Part shown: one piece after another, positions 32,770 to 41,119 of the stretch
How positions within the stretch are numbered: position 1 is the first letter of the stretch
Layout of the letters: every line of letters begins with the position of its first letter
Source of the DNA: Pseudomonadales bacterium
GTDB lineage: Bacteria > Pseudomonadota > Gammaproteobacteria > Pseudomonadales > Azotimanducaceae
Direction: 5' to 3'
Length of the DNA: 46,719 nucleotides
NCBI GenBank assembly: GCA_028277965.1
Contig: JANQFF010000262.1
Span: forward strand, 1-46,719
Notes under the pieces: model-generated
Told to the model about the DNA's origin: nothing
What the model saw: the letters and a program-made list of their open reading frames with translations, nothing else
Databases searched by the model: none
Made by a program: the position numbers and the translations under genes

Positions 32770-33924
32770 CTAGTGTGTACCGTGTGCCATGAAGGGTGTC
32801 TGGCCAGCGCTCATTGTCTGAACGTGTTCTCCGCCAGGCAGGCGGTATACATCGATACCAAGGTCAGCATTGGTGACTATCAGAAGCCTGTTGTCCCCGG
32901 TGCCGGTCGTTCCTATGGACAACCCCCAGGTTGCGAGTTCGACCCGGCCAGTGCGCTTCCCGGCACCCAGATCGTACGCCCATACTTCCGCACCGCCGTC
33001 CTTGTGAGTACCTTCACCGCCTTCCGGGTTCATCAGGAAGTACCCGGTGCCCGTAGAATCAACTGTCGCGACGTTGATGCCACCCGGGCGCCAGTTACGC
33101 TCGCCTTCCGCGGTCAGCCACCAGGTCTCGAGACCTTTGATCTCTTCGCCACTCACATCGAGCGGCAGTATCTCCCCGCTGAATTTCGGAAAATGAGCTA
33201 TACCGTCATGCGCAAATGCAGCACCCTCGAAGATGGGATCATTCTCGGCATCGAAGAGTACGTCTGAGCGTGTGGTGTCTTTGAGTTCCCCGTCATCGTC
33301 GAGGTGACTGGTCAGGAACGAGCCGTTCTGACAAATCGAGGTAAAACTGCGGTTCCCATTCGGAATGACAAACCCACAACCGCTGGTCGCCACTTCGCCC
33401 ACAAACTTCCGGTTTTCCAGGTCCACGATGCTGACTGACTGACCTGGAGCGAAGTTGTATACCCCAACAAACTTCTGGTCTGCTCCAATGAGACTTGCCG
33501 CGATCAGCTTTGGCATGCCTGTAATACGCTTGGAGGGGATAATGATCTCAGCCGAAACCTCGAGCGAGGCAGGATCCCAGATTGTCACCATGTCCGTACG
33601 CTCACCCCCGCGAGATCCCCTGGAGTAATACGTTTCCATCACATAATGCTCGTTGCGCACATTTCCATAGCGATACGCCGCAGTGAAACTGGCAGGCATC
33701 ATCCCCCGGTACTGACCCGCAATATCTTCAGCGAGCGGATCAACAACGAGCACTTCTCCTTCCATCATATGGAAGAAAGAGAAATCATGGATCATGACCC
33801 AGTGATCAGGATATTCGGAAGGCAGTGTTTCCGTTACGCCCACGGGCTCCGGCTCAAACTCTGCCTGAGCCAGCCCGGTAATCATCAGCGCAACTGCCAA
33901 GAGTGTGCTCGTTAGAATCTTCAT
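32770..33924 (-). CDS. mauB: Amine dehydrogenase heavy chain, copy 2 (MauB)
   Basis: A 384-residue secreted beta-propeller with signal peptide MKILTSTLLAVALMITGLAQ. Family features: HWVMIHDFSFFHMMEGEVLV, SRGSRGGERTDMVTIWDP, GQSVSIVDLENRKFVGEV and the C-terminal GIDVYRLPGGEHVQTM. MauB forms the structural alpha subunits that dock the TTQ light chains. The ATG at 33924 has an ATGA overlap with the stop of mauA1. With mauE, mauD and mauA2 it forms the classical B-E-D-A order. The heavy chain of copy 1 is clearly more divergent than the two light chains are from each other. Confidence 0.94.
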   Translation of the reverse strand: MKILTSTLLAVALMITGLAQAEFEPEPVGVTETLPSEYPDHWVMIHDFSFFHMMEGEVLVVDPLAEDIAGQYRGMMPASFTAAYRYGNVRNEHYVMETYYSRGSRGGERTDMVTIWDPASLEVSAEIIIPSKRITGMPKLIAASLIGADQKFVGVYNFAPGQSVSIVDLENRKFVGEVATSGCGFVIPNGNRSFTSICQNGSFLTSHLDDDGELKDTTRSDVLFDAENDPIFEGAAFAHDGIAHFPKFSGEILPLDVSGEEIKGLETWWLTAEGERNWRPGGINVATVDSTGTGYFLMNPEGGEGTHKDGGAEVWAYDLGAGKRTGRVELATWGLSIGTTGTGDNRLLIVTNADLGIDVYRLPGGEHVQTMSAGQTPFMAHGTH

Positions 33925-34457
33925 TCTGTTGCTAATCCTAAAATGACTGCGGTTGAGCAGTTGTATACGTTGTTGGAAGTGCCGATACACCAGTCAATGT
34001 CGTTGTTGGCCGATGGCCTGTATACCGGACGGTCGTCTTCATTGCGATTGCATATACACCGACCGCAACTGCTTTTTCCGCAGCAGTCGTTGTACGAGAT
34101 GACGTAGTTCAATCCATCCGCAGGATTCCGACACGTGCCCACCCATGTCAACGGCGACATTTCCGTCCCGGGCGGACAGGCGTTCTGCGAACCTCCGCAA
34201 CAGCTGCAGAGAAATCCGTCAATACCGCAGTACCGCCAATAGTCGCACGTTGTGGGATCACCTGGATCCATCGGGTTCCCCGTACTCTGTGGCGGAACCT
34301 CACTGGCTGGTGCTGTACTTGCCCTCGCAACAGGCAGCAGCGGTAAACCCGCAGTTCCTGCAAGAGCGGCACCAAGAACACCCAGGAAGCCTCGTCGTGA
34401 ACTCCTGCGGGCGATCCCCCGTGTCGTCGTTTCTGCCAGCTTGTCGAAAAAAGGCAT
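33921..34457 (-). CDS. mauA: TTQ amine dehydrogenase light chain, copy 1 (MauA)
   Basis: A 178-residue light chain with a twin-arginine signal (RRSSRRGFLGVLGAAL). Trp105 (TWVGTC) and Trp156 (DWCIG) are again 51 residues apart, and Asp124 (SYNDCCG) and Asp80 (CGIDG) are conserved. It is a second, apparently intact TTQ subunit. The mature core is very similar by eye to copy 2, differing mainly in a longer Pro/Ser-rich linker after the signal (ASEVPPQSTGNPMDPGD). It follows mauB1 by 18 bases and overlaps mauB2. Confidence 0.95.
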   Translation of the reverse strand: MPFFDKLAETTTRGIARRSSRRGFLGVLGAALAGTAGLPLLPVARASTAPASEVPPQSTGNPMDPGDPTTCDYWRYCGIDGFLCSCCGGSQNACPPGTEMSPLTWVGTCRNPADGLNYVISYNDCCGKSSCGRCICNRNEDDRPVYRPSANNDIDWCIGTSNNVYNCSTAVILGLATE

Positions 34458-34475
34458 ACTCGCTCCTATTCCACT

Positions 34476-35621
34476 CTATTCCACAGAGTGAACCATGTAC
34501 GGGGTATCCCCGAGCGCATGGATGCTGTGAACGTAAGTTCCTGACCGACCCTCGTAGACATCCAGACTCCCTGCGATATTCACTACCAAGAGCCTTGGAT
34601 CGGAACCTTTACTGACGCCAATCGAAAGTGCGGGTGTTTCGAGTTGGATGCGTGACAACACTTTACGTTGACCAACGTCATATAACCAAACCTCTGGCGC
34701 CGGGTCCTTGTGACTCCCGTTGTAACCATCCGGCGTCATGGCGACCCACAACTGTCCGGACACGTGGCCAGCCCTGCCATGCCAGCCGGCGGGACGCCAG
34801 TTTGCCTGACGTTCTTCTTCTGATGTGAGCCACCACCGCTCCAGCAGGCGCGGCTCATCCCCGGCCACGTCAATCGGTTGAACCTCACCGCCATACGTAA
34901 TGAAGTACCAGGTGTCTCCAATACGTTCTGCTTTCTCACCTAACGGGTCGTTGTCGATGTCGTTGAATTCATCACTCGCCGTACGGCCGGTTTCTTTACC
35001 CGTATCGTCGATCGATACGTGAACCAATCCGCCGCCGCCACACAGCGTAAAGAAACCGGACGCCGAATCCGCGTAAACCATTGAACAACCCGGTATCTGT
35101 ATCTCGTTCACCACGGTTTCCGTATCGAGATCGATCACGGTGACCGATGTCGCCGGATTCATGTTCATGACAAGCAGAAACCGGTCATCGCTCGTAATCG
35201 CCGTCGTTCCCGAATTCACGACAACGTTCATGCGCTTGGGCGGAATCTCAATTTCATTGACGAGAGCAAGATTCTCGAAATCGTATATCGCGACGAGATC
35301 CTGCCGGTCACCCCGGGTTCCGCGGGTGTGCACCGTTTCGCCCACGTAGAACTTCTGACGTTTGACTGAAACGTTGACTGTTGCGAACTGCCCGGCACTC
35401 ATCATCCCCTTGAACCGTCGCGTGTTGGTGTCCACGAGACCAAAACTCGAATCGATCAGACTCCCGAAGGCAAAATCATGGACCAGCGCATAACCCGGTG
35501 GATAAGGTGTCTCAAGCTTGAGAACGTTTGGGATGGGTTCGGGCGGGAGTTCGGCCACAACAACCGGCCCACCGACCAACAGCAACCCGGCAAGCAACCG
35601 GATCGACAGGCGCTTCAGCAT
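34476..35621 (-). CDS. mauB: Amine dehydrogenase heavy chain, copy 1 (MauB)
   Basis: A 381-residue secreted beta-propeller with signal peptide (LSIRLLAGLLLVGGPVVVA). GYALVHDFAFGSLIDSS, TRGTRGDRQDLVAIYDF, ATSVTVIDLDTETVVNEI and SHKDPAPEVWLYDVGQ follow the same blade pattern as copy 2, but identity looks moderate (about a third by eye). It is the first gene of the operon, with a strong GAGGGGGAA site. The -10-like TATACT on the minus strand at 35659-35664 is a possible promoter element; no good -35 is seen, suggesting activation or TetR-dependent control. Confidence 0.93.
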   Translation of the reverse strand: MLKRLSIRLLAGLLLVGGPVVVAELPPEPIPNVLKLETPYPPGYALVHDFAFGSLIDSSFGLVDTNTRRFKGMMSAGQFATVNVSVKRQKFYVGETVHTRGTRGDRQDLVAIYDFENLALVNEIEIPPKRMNVVVNSGTTAITSDDRFLLVMNMNPATSVTVIDLDTETVVNEIQIPGCSMVYADSASGFFTLCGGGGLVHVSIDDTGKETGRTASDEFNDIDNDPLGEKAERIGDTWYFITYGGEVQPIDVAGDEPRLLERWWLTSEEERQANWRPAGWHGRAGHVSGQLWVAMTPDGYNGSHKDPAPEVWLYDVGQRKVLSRIQLETPALSIGVSKGSDPRLLVVNIAGSLDVYEGRSGTYVHSIHALGDTPYMVHSVE

Positions 35622-35709
35622 AAGTTCCCCCTCAACGAATTCCCGTTTCGCCCGGATCAGTATACAAACACAGGCTCATGGAGCTAGCGTTCTTCGTGAG
35701 CGAGGAATA

Positions 35710-35725
35710 TAGTACGCCTGTACTA
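35710..35725. promoter_or_regulatory. 16-bp inverted repeat, probable TetR operator
   Basis: TAGTAC-GCCT-GTACTA has perfect 6-base arms and a 4-base centre. It lies between the divergent mau operon and the TetR gene and overlaps a TATAGT -10-like sequence (35708-35713) pointing to the TetR gene. It is a good candidate for autoregulation and for control of the mau operon. Binding is inferred. Confidence 0.65.
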
Positions 35726-35745
35726 AGTCTGCAAGCAGGCATCGC

Positions 35746-36438
35746 GTGGCCCAGAAGAAACAGCAGCGTAGACACAGACCCGGCACAGCTGCCTATACAA
35801 AAGGCCAGGCCACCGCAGCGAGCATTCTCGATGTGGCAAAGACAATCGTCATCAAGGATGGCATGGCACAGCTGACCATGCGGCGCATCGCACGCGAACT
35901 CGACATGTCCCCGGGAAACCTGAGCTACTACTACGCCAGCAAATCAGACCTGCTGGAAGATTTGTGTACCGCTGTCCTCGCCCCCTACCTGGAGGAGTTT
36001 GAGCGTCTGAGACGCCTGGAGGCAGAATCACCGGCGGCCCAATTGCGTGCCGTCCTGGAGTTTGTGTTCGACGACCTGTCCAACCGGGACACCACACATT
36101 TTTTTCCGGAACTGTGGGTACTTGCCCTGCACGACGACTGGGCTCAAATCCAGATGGAAACCATCTATTCAACCTATCGATCCGTGCTGATAGAAATCAT
36201 CAGCGCCATGCGCCCGGATCTCGCCGCGCGCATCATTGAAGATCTGGCGCTGACCATCTCAGCCAGTATCGAGGGCCATACTGTTTTCATCGGACATGAA
36301 CGTCGCCATGCGGCGCGCGCGTCCGCTGTTAAATCGCTCATCATCGAGCAACTAGTCGAATTGGCCGCGAACGCCACGGGTCCGTCCGAGACCCGACGCT
36401 GCGGTCCTCTCGAACCCATTGGGGAAAATGAGTCATAA
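35746..36438 (+). CDS. TetR-family regulator, divergent to mau operon
   Basis: A 230-residue TetR protein with an N-terminal helix-turn-helix (LTMRRIARELDMSPGNLSYYYASKSDLLEDL) and a helical ligand domain. The basic N-terminal tail (AQKKQQRRHRPG) may help DNA contact. It starts with GTG; no better ATG lies upstream of the HTH. It is transcribed away from mauB1 and directly into the TonB-dependent receptor gene, 10 bases downstream. It probably senses the amine or a product and controls both transcripts; the ligand is unknown. Confidence 0.9.
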   Translation: MAQKKQQRRHRPGTAAYTKGQATAASILDVAKTIVIKDGMAQLTMRRIARELDMSPGNLSYYYASKSDLLEDLCTAVLAPYLEEFERLRRLEAESPAAQLRAVLEFVFDDLSNRDTTHFFPELWVLALHDDWAQIQMETIYSTYRSVLIEIISAMRPDLAARIIEDLALTISASIEGHTVFIGHERRHAARASAVKSLIIEQLVELAANATGPSETRRCGPLEPIGENES

Positions 36439-36448
36439 GGGGATTCAT

Positions 36449-38638
36449 ATGAAAACGATAAGACAGCTTGTCCTGCCGCTGCTCGTCCTGGTGGTGACAC
36501 TGCCCGTTCAGTCCGCCGTGATTGAAGAGGTTGTGGTCACCGCACAGAAACGCGAACAGAATGCACAGGACGTCGGGATTGCCATCAACGCCCTCACAGG
36601 TGAGCAGATGGAACAACTCGGTTATACCAACGCCCAGCAGGTGACCGCAATGGCACCCGGTGTGCAAACCGTACAACCCAACGGCGAAGCAAACTACGCA
36701 ATCGCTATCCGCGGTGTCGCAAACTCCGACTTCACCACCAACGTGGAAAGTCCGGTTGCTGTCTACCTCGACGAGGTATACATCAGTCAGATGTCCGGCA
36801 CGGGTTTCATGCTATTCGACATGGAGCGGGTGGAGATCCTCAAAGGGCCCCAGGGTACGCTCTACGGACGTAACGCGACGGGCGGCCTCGCTCACTACGT
36901 GACGAAAAAGCCGAGTGAAGAATTCGATGGCTACGCTCGTGTCACAGCAGGCAGCGAGGACCAGATCAAGTTTGAAGGCGCTATTGGAGGAGCATTGAGC
37001 GACACATTGATGGCGCGTCTCTCGGTGAGCACCAACGATCACGATCCCTACGTCAAAAACCGGATAGGTAAAGACCTCAATGACGGAAACGAACAGGCAG
37101 CCCGTCTGCAGCTTCTTTGGGCACCGACAGACAACTTTGATCTGCTGTTGAACGCTCGCATGATGGACCAGGATATCGACACGGGTTTCTTCGAACACGT
37201 CACCTCGGTTGTTGAAGGACAGTTAACACCCAGCCTGGTCAATCCGGTGCTCGGGTACATTGATACCGATGGTGACGTCTGGGCTGGCGACTACGACGCA
37301 CCCGGCTTCAACGATCTGGAAACACGCGGTTACACGGCGACCATAAACTGGGATTTCGAAAATTTCACGCTGACCTCAATCACGGACTTTTCGACCGTCG
37401 AACGCGATTACATCGAAGACTCGGATGCATCACCTGCCCCTGTATTCAACTTTTTCCTGACTACAGACGCTGAACAGTTCTCTCAGGAAGTCCGCCTGAC
37501 GGGTGACACGGACAACATGCACTGGGTGGCCGGGTTCTACTACCTGGACCTCGAAATTGACGATTCCAATGGCGCTGAGACAGAACCCTTCATCGATCCG
37601 CTAGGCGACACACCAGCCGTCTCAGGGCTGGATAATCCCTACGAAATGACAACGGAATCGTACTCGGTGTTCGGCCAGGTCGAAATTGATCTCAACGATG
37701 CCTGGACCCTCATTGCCGGTGCCCGCTGGATCCGCGACGAAAAAGACCACGAATACTTCGTCAACGCCGTCGACTTTATCCCCGGCACCAAACTGCGCAA
37801 CGGCAATCCCAACATCCTTGCTCAGCTGGCCAGTTACAGCGGGGATCGTGACGATGACGAAATTGCTGTACGTCTGGGTCTCAACTGGGACATCAATGAC
37901 GATACGATGGTCTACTTCAGCTACAACCGGGGGGTCAAAAGTGGCGGTTTCAACGCCCCGGTATTCCCGCTCAGTCCGCCGCTGGACTACACGGATGATG
38001 TCATGAGCTTCGACCCCGAGCAGCTCGATGCCTATGAAGTGGGCTTCAAGTCACGGCTCAACGACGGTCTGCTGCAGATCAACGGTGCGTACTATTACTA
38101 CGATTACCAGGACTACCAGGCGTTCCAGATTGTCGGGATCGACACCATCACCACCAACGCCGATGCAGATTCCAGCGGCGGGGAACTGGAACTCCTCGCA
38201 AGCCCGGTTGAGGGTCTCGACATCATGTTGGGCGTGGCCTACAACGACATCGATGTGGATCTGGGCTTCGGCCCCGAAACAACCTCGGTGCAGTCACCGG
38301 AATGGAATGTCAATGCGCTGATCCGCTATGAGTTCAAACTCTGGGGCGGCATGGTCGCGCTGCAGTACGACGTACATCATCGCTCCGAGCACTACTTCTC
38401 CCTGACCCGGGCCGAAACGGTCACGGAAGACGGATATGAGGTGCAGAACGCGTCGATCATGTACACCTCCGGTGATGAGAAGTGGAGCGTCCAGGCGTGG
38501 ATGCAGAACCTCACGGAAGAAGAATACCTCGTCCAGACGTTCGATCTGTCGGGTCCGAGTGTGTTCGGCATGACCGAGCAGTACTACGGTCGTCCGCGCT
38601 GGAGCGGGGTGACCTTCACCTATAACCTCGGGCAGTAA
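36449..38638 (+). CDS. TonB-dependent outer-membrane receptor
   Basis: A 729-residue TonB-dependent receptor. Signal peptide MKTIRQLVLPLLVLVVTLPV, TonB box EEVVVTAQKR, plug domain (TAMAPGVQTVQ-like, ILKGPQGTLYGRNATGGLAHY) and a barrel with repeated aromatic strands. The C-terminal RPRWSGVTFTYNLGQ is a normal barrel closing strand. ILKGPQGTLYGRNATGG is typical of receptors for non-siderophore substrates in marine gammaproteobacteria. The start at 36449 has AAGGGGA upstream; earlier ATGs overlap the TetR end. Cotranscription with TetR links it to the amine dehydrogenase locus. Confidence 0.94.
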   Translation: MKTIRQLVLPLLVLVVTLPVQSAVIEEVVVTAQKREQNAQDVGIAINALTGEQMEQLGYTNAQQVTAMAPGVQTVQPNGEANYAIAIRGVANSDFTTNVESPVAVYLDEVYISQMSGTGFMLFDMERVEILKGPQGTLYGRNATGGLAHYVTKKPSEEFDGYARVTAGSEDQIKFEGAIGGALSDTLMARLSVSTNDHDPYVKNRIGKDLNDGNEQAARLQLLWAPTDNFDLLLNARMMDQDIDTGFFEHVTSVVEGQLTPSLVNPVLGYIDTDGDVWAGDYDAPGFNDLETRGYTATINWDFENFTLTSITDFSTVERDYIEDSDASPAPVFNFFLTTDAEQFSQEVRLTGDTDNMHWVAGFYYLDLEIDDSNGAETEPFIDPLGDTPAVSGLDNPYEMTTESYSVFGQVEIDLNDAWTLIAGARWIRDEKDHEYFVNAVDFIPGTKLRNGNPNILAQLASYSGDRDDDEIAVRLGLNWDINDDTMVYFSYNRGVKSGGFNAPVFPLSPPLDYTDDVMSFDPEQLDAYEVGFKSRLNDGLLQINGAYYYYDYQDYQAFQIVGIDTITTNADADSSGGELELLASPVEGLDIMLGVAYNDIDVDLGFGPETTSVQSPEWNVNALIRYEFKLWGGMVALQYDVHHRSEHYFSLTRAETVTEDGYEVQNASIMYTSGDEKWSVQAWMQNLTEEEYLVQTFDLSGPSVFGMTEQYYGRPRWSGVTFTYNLGQ

Positions 38639-38654
38639 AAACTGTCCTGTTTGT

Positions 38655-38690
38655 GCGGCACCCTGCATTCGGGGTGCCGCTGATTTCTCT
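38655..38690 (+). terminator. Intrinsic terminator after the TonB receptor gene
   Basis: GCGGCACCC, an 8-base loop, GGGTGCCGC form a perfect 9-bp stem 16 bases after the receptor stop codon. It is followed by TGATTTCTCT, a modest T-rich tail. It should end the TetR-receptor transcript, just before the acetyltransferase-like gene at 38701. Confidence 0.75.
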
Positions 38691-38700
38691 AGAATACGGG

Positions 38701-39336
38701 ATGGCTTCCTGGCGGACATCCCTAAAGCGTTTTGGCTTCTGGCAGTCGGTCAGATCGGGTTTGCTCAACCTCGTCCGACGTGTATTCGACTTCGAGCTTT
38801 GTGTTATCCAGCACGTCGATAAAGATCTTCTACCTCCTGAGCCTGTAAACGGTTACACGTGCCGTCTTGTCGATTCCGAGGAGTTCCATGCGAACCTCTG
38901 CGAGGAGTTCAGGGAGACCGATTTTCGATGGGCTTTCGAACGTGGCGATATCTGCTTGGCTAACATCTGCAACGGTCGGATTGTCGGCTACGATTTTTCC
39001 ACTCAACATCCCACTGTGGTAACAGACGGGATCGAGTTTTTCTTTCCCAGTCAGTTTGCTTACGGGTATGCCGCGCTCACTGCGAGTGATCACCGCGGCA
39101 GACGTCTCGCACCACACCGATGGTACGAGACTTTCATGGAACGTAAAAAGGACGGGGTACGCCCGGTGTTCTATTTCAATCTCGCCAACTCTCCATCACT
39201 CAAATCCAATCGTAATATCACCGGACCGAAGACACCGGTTCTCGGTTATACCGCCTATATCAGGACTTCCGGCAGGGTAATCTGCTGGCGTTCCCCTGCA
39301 GCGAAAGCGCTCGGCGTAGGATTCCGGGCATCATGA
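38701..39336 (+). CDS. GNAT-like acetyltransferase-fold protein, paralogue 1
   Basis: A 211-residue protein. The central block YTCRLVDSEEFHANLCEEFR, FRWAFERGDICLANI, VGYDFSTQHPT and the region AALTASDHRGRRLAPHRW (HRGRRLA, a Q/RxxGxA-like acetyl-CoA loop) suggest a GNAT fold. No function is assigned. It is the first of two tandem paralogues that overlap by ATGA, and is preceded by the receptor terminator and a weak ACGGG site. The substrate is unknown. Confidence 0.7.
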   Translation: MASWRTSLKRFGFWQSVRSGLLNLVRRVFDFELCVIQHVDKDLLPPEPVNGYTCRLVDSEEFHANLCEEFRETDFRWAFERGDICLANICNGRIVGYDFSTQHPTVVTDGIEFFFPSQFAYGYAALTASDHRGRRLAPHRWYETFMERKKDGVRPVFYFNLANSPSLKSNRNITGPKTPVLGYTAYIRTSGRVICWRSPAAKALGVGFRAS

Positions 39337-39980
39337 GCACCTTTCGACAGAATCTATCCGCGTTTGGCTTTACACAGTCTCTGCTCATCCTGCTTTTAAC
39401 CACCGCCCGACGGTTCTTCGAATTTGAGGTCTGCCTCGTCCAGATCAATTCCGGGATGCCATACGAATACGACGCTGTCCCTGACTACACATGCAGACGT
39501 GTTGATGGCGAGACGTTTCACGCCTGCTTGTCCGAGGGCCTCAAAGGCGAAGATCTTCGCTGGGCTTTCGAGCGGGACGACGACTGTATAGCGAACTTTC
39601 ATGGCGACACCATTGTCGGTTACAGCTTCGTGTCCAGCCGTCCGACTCATGTTTTACCCGGTGTGGAGTTCACATTTCCCGACTGGTACCGATACGGTTA
39701 CGCAGACGCGACAGACCCGGATCACCGCGGCAAGCGTCTGGCAAGAGAACGCTGGCGGACTGCGAGGCAATTGCGGAACGCCTCAGGTGAAGATCCCCGA
39801 TCGATACACTACATAAACGTGCTCAACGTTTCCTCGCGCAAGGCTGATCTCAGCGTCCCGAACGGACTACCCAGTATCACCCTCGGCTATACCGCATGGT
39901 GGAACTGGCGCGGGAAAACCCACTGCTGGCAATCCAGGGGCGCTCGCCAACAGCGTGTCGGGTTCAGGCGGATCGTGTGA
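39333..39980 (+). CDS. GNAT-like acetyltransferase-fold protein, paralogue 2
   Basis: A 215-residue paralogue of the preceding gene. Shared blocks include YTCRRVDGETFHACLSEGL, LRWAFERDDDCIANF, VGYSFVSSRPTHV and ATDPDHRGKRLARERW. The paralogues share overall length and gene ends, indicating a tandem duplication followed by strong divergence. The ATG overlaps the previous stop (ATGA). No substrate is predicted. It converges on the LLM gene with only eight bases between. Confidence 0.7.
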   Translation: MSTFRQNLSAFGFTQSLLILLLTTARRFFEFEVCLVQINSGMPYEYDAVPDYTCRRVDGETFHACLSEGLKGEDLRWAFERDDDCIANFHGDTIVGYSFVSSRPTHVLPGVEFTFPDWYRYGYADATDPDHRGKRLARERWRTARQLRNASGEDPRSIHYINVLNVSSRKADLSVPNGLPSITLGYTAWWNWRGKTHCWQSRGARQQRVGFRRIV

Positions 39981-39988
39981 ATTCCGCG

Positions 39989-41119
39989 CTAGCGACGCAT
40001 CGGTTGAATAACCGCCTCGGAAAACTCGTTCAACATCGCCATTTCTTCATCGTGTTCGAAGTAGCCCACGTGGTGCCAGAGGAAGTATTCGTTAATACCG
40101 TAGGTTTCCTGCAACCGACCCACGTGATCGAGCACCTCCTGGTGTGAGCCCATCCAGAGTCTCCCCATGGGGACCGTGTATGGCGGCGTGTTGTAAGCGA
40201 AGTTGAAAAGCCACTCAAATCCTTCGTAGAGGTGCTTCGTCTCTTTTTCGTTGCGACCCATCACGAGGTGCCCGCCTAAAGCCAGGATGTCATCCGCGGT
40301 GCACTGCCTGCCATGGTCCTCAGCTTCTTTGAGACAGACATCCAGCGTGATGGGAATGAACTCTTCTTTGTCTTCACTCACCATGCTCATCATCTTGCCG
40401 CCTTCCCGCGCCCAGAATCTGGCCGTTTCCATGCTGTAGCTGAACGGTGCATAGACCGGTGGATGCGGGTCGTCCTGAAGAGGTCGCGGCACAATGCCGA
40501 TCTCCCTGAGGCGCCCGTCTTCATCGACGGACCCGGGCGACCACTCTGTCGTCGGATTGAAACTCCACTCCATGGGCGGCGGCACCTGCCAGAATTCACC
40601 CTCGAGAGACACCACTTCCTGGGTCCAGAGTGCTTTGACGAGCTGCCAGTTTTCGATAAACGCCCTGCGGTTGCGCTGATCCGCCTCGGACTTGTCCGAA
40701 TGGGTTGAAGTGATATCCAGGTGCTGTCCAAACGTGCCTGTCCAGCGGGGTGTGTTGCCCCGCGAGAACCCCGCAAACATGCGCCCGTTCGTGAAGTGGT
40801 CCAGCATCGCCAGATTCTCTGCAAGCTGAATGGGATTGACCGCTGTCAGGTTCATCCCGAGCTGGCCGACCCGCATGCGTTCCGTGTGCTGGGCGATGAA
40901 GTAGTCCCAGAACAGTGGATTTGTCGTGGTTTCTATTCCTTCCACCTGCATGTGCTGTTCAGTCAGGCAGAAGCCGTCATACCCGACACTCTCTGCAAAC
41001 TGCATCTGTACTTTCATCTCTTCCATGAGCGCCTGAAATCGGGCGGGGTCTGAACCGGCGCGACCTACGTTTTCTCCCTGCCTGCGCATGTAGGGAATTG
41101 CGAGAATGACGAATTGCAT
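39989..41119 (-). CDS. LLM-class flavin-dependent monooxygenase
   Basis: A 376-residue luciferase-like TIM-barrel oxidoreductase. Features: FAESVGYDGFCLTEQHMQ, RMRVGQLGMNLTAVNPIQLA, FAGFSRGNTPRW and PVYAPFSYSMETARFWARE. It should use FMNH2, supplied by a reductase not seen here, to oxidise a substrate with O2. The start overlaps the Rieske oxygenase stop (TGATG), so the two oxygenases probably act on one pathway. The substrate is not determinable. Confidence 0.92.
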   Translation of the reverse strand: MQFVILAIPYMRRQGENVGRAGSDPARFQALMEEMKVQMQFAESVGYDGFCLTEQHMQVEGIETTTNPLFWDYFIAQHTERMRVGQLGMNLTAVNPIQLAENLAMLDHFTNGRMFAGFSRGNTPRWTGTFGQHLDITSTHSDKSEADQRNRRAFIENWQLVKALWTQEVVSLEGEFWQVPPPMEWSFNPTTEWSPGSVDEDGRLREIGIVPRPLQDDPHPPVYAPFSYSMETARFWAREGGKMMSMVSEDKEEFIPITLDVCLKEAEDHGRQCTADDILALGGHLVMGRNEKETKHLYEGFEWLFNFAYNTPPYTVPMGRLWMGSHQEVLDHVGRLQETYGINEYFLWHHVGYFEHDEEMAMLNEFSEAVIQPMRR

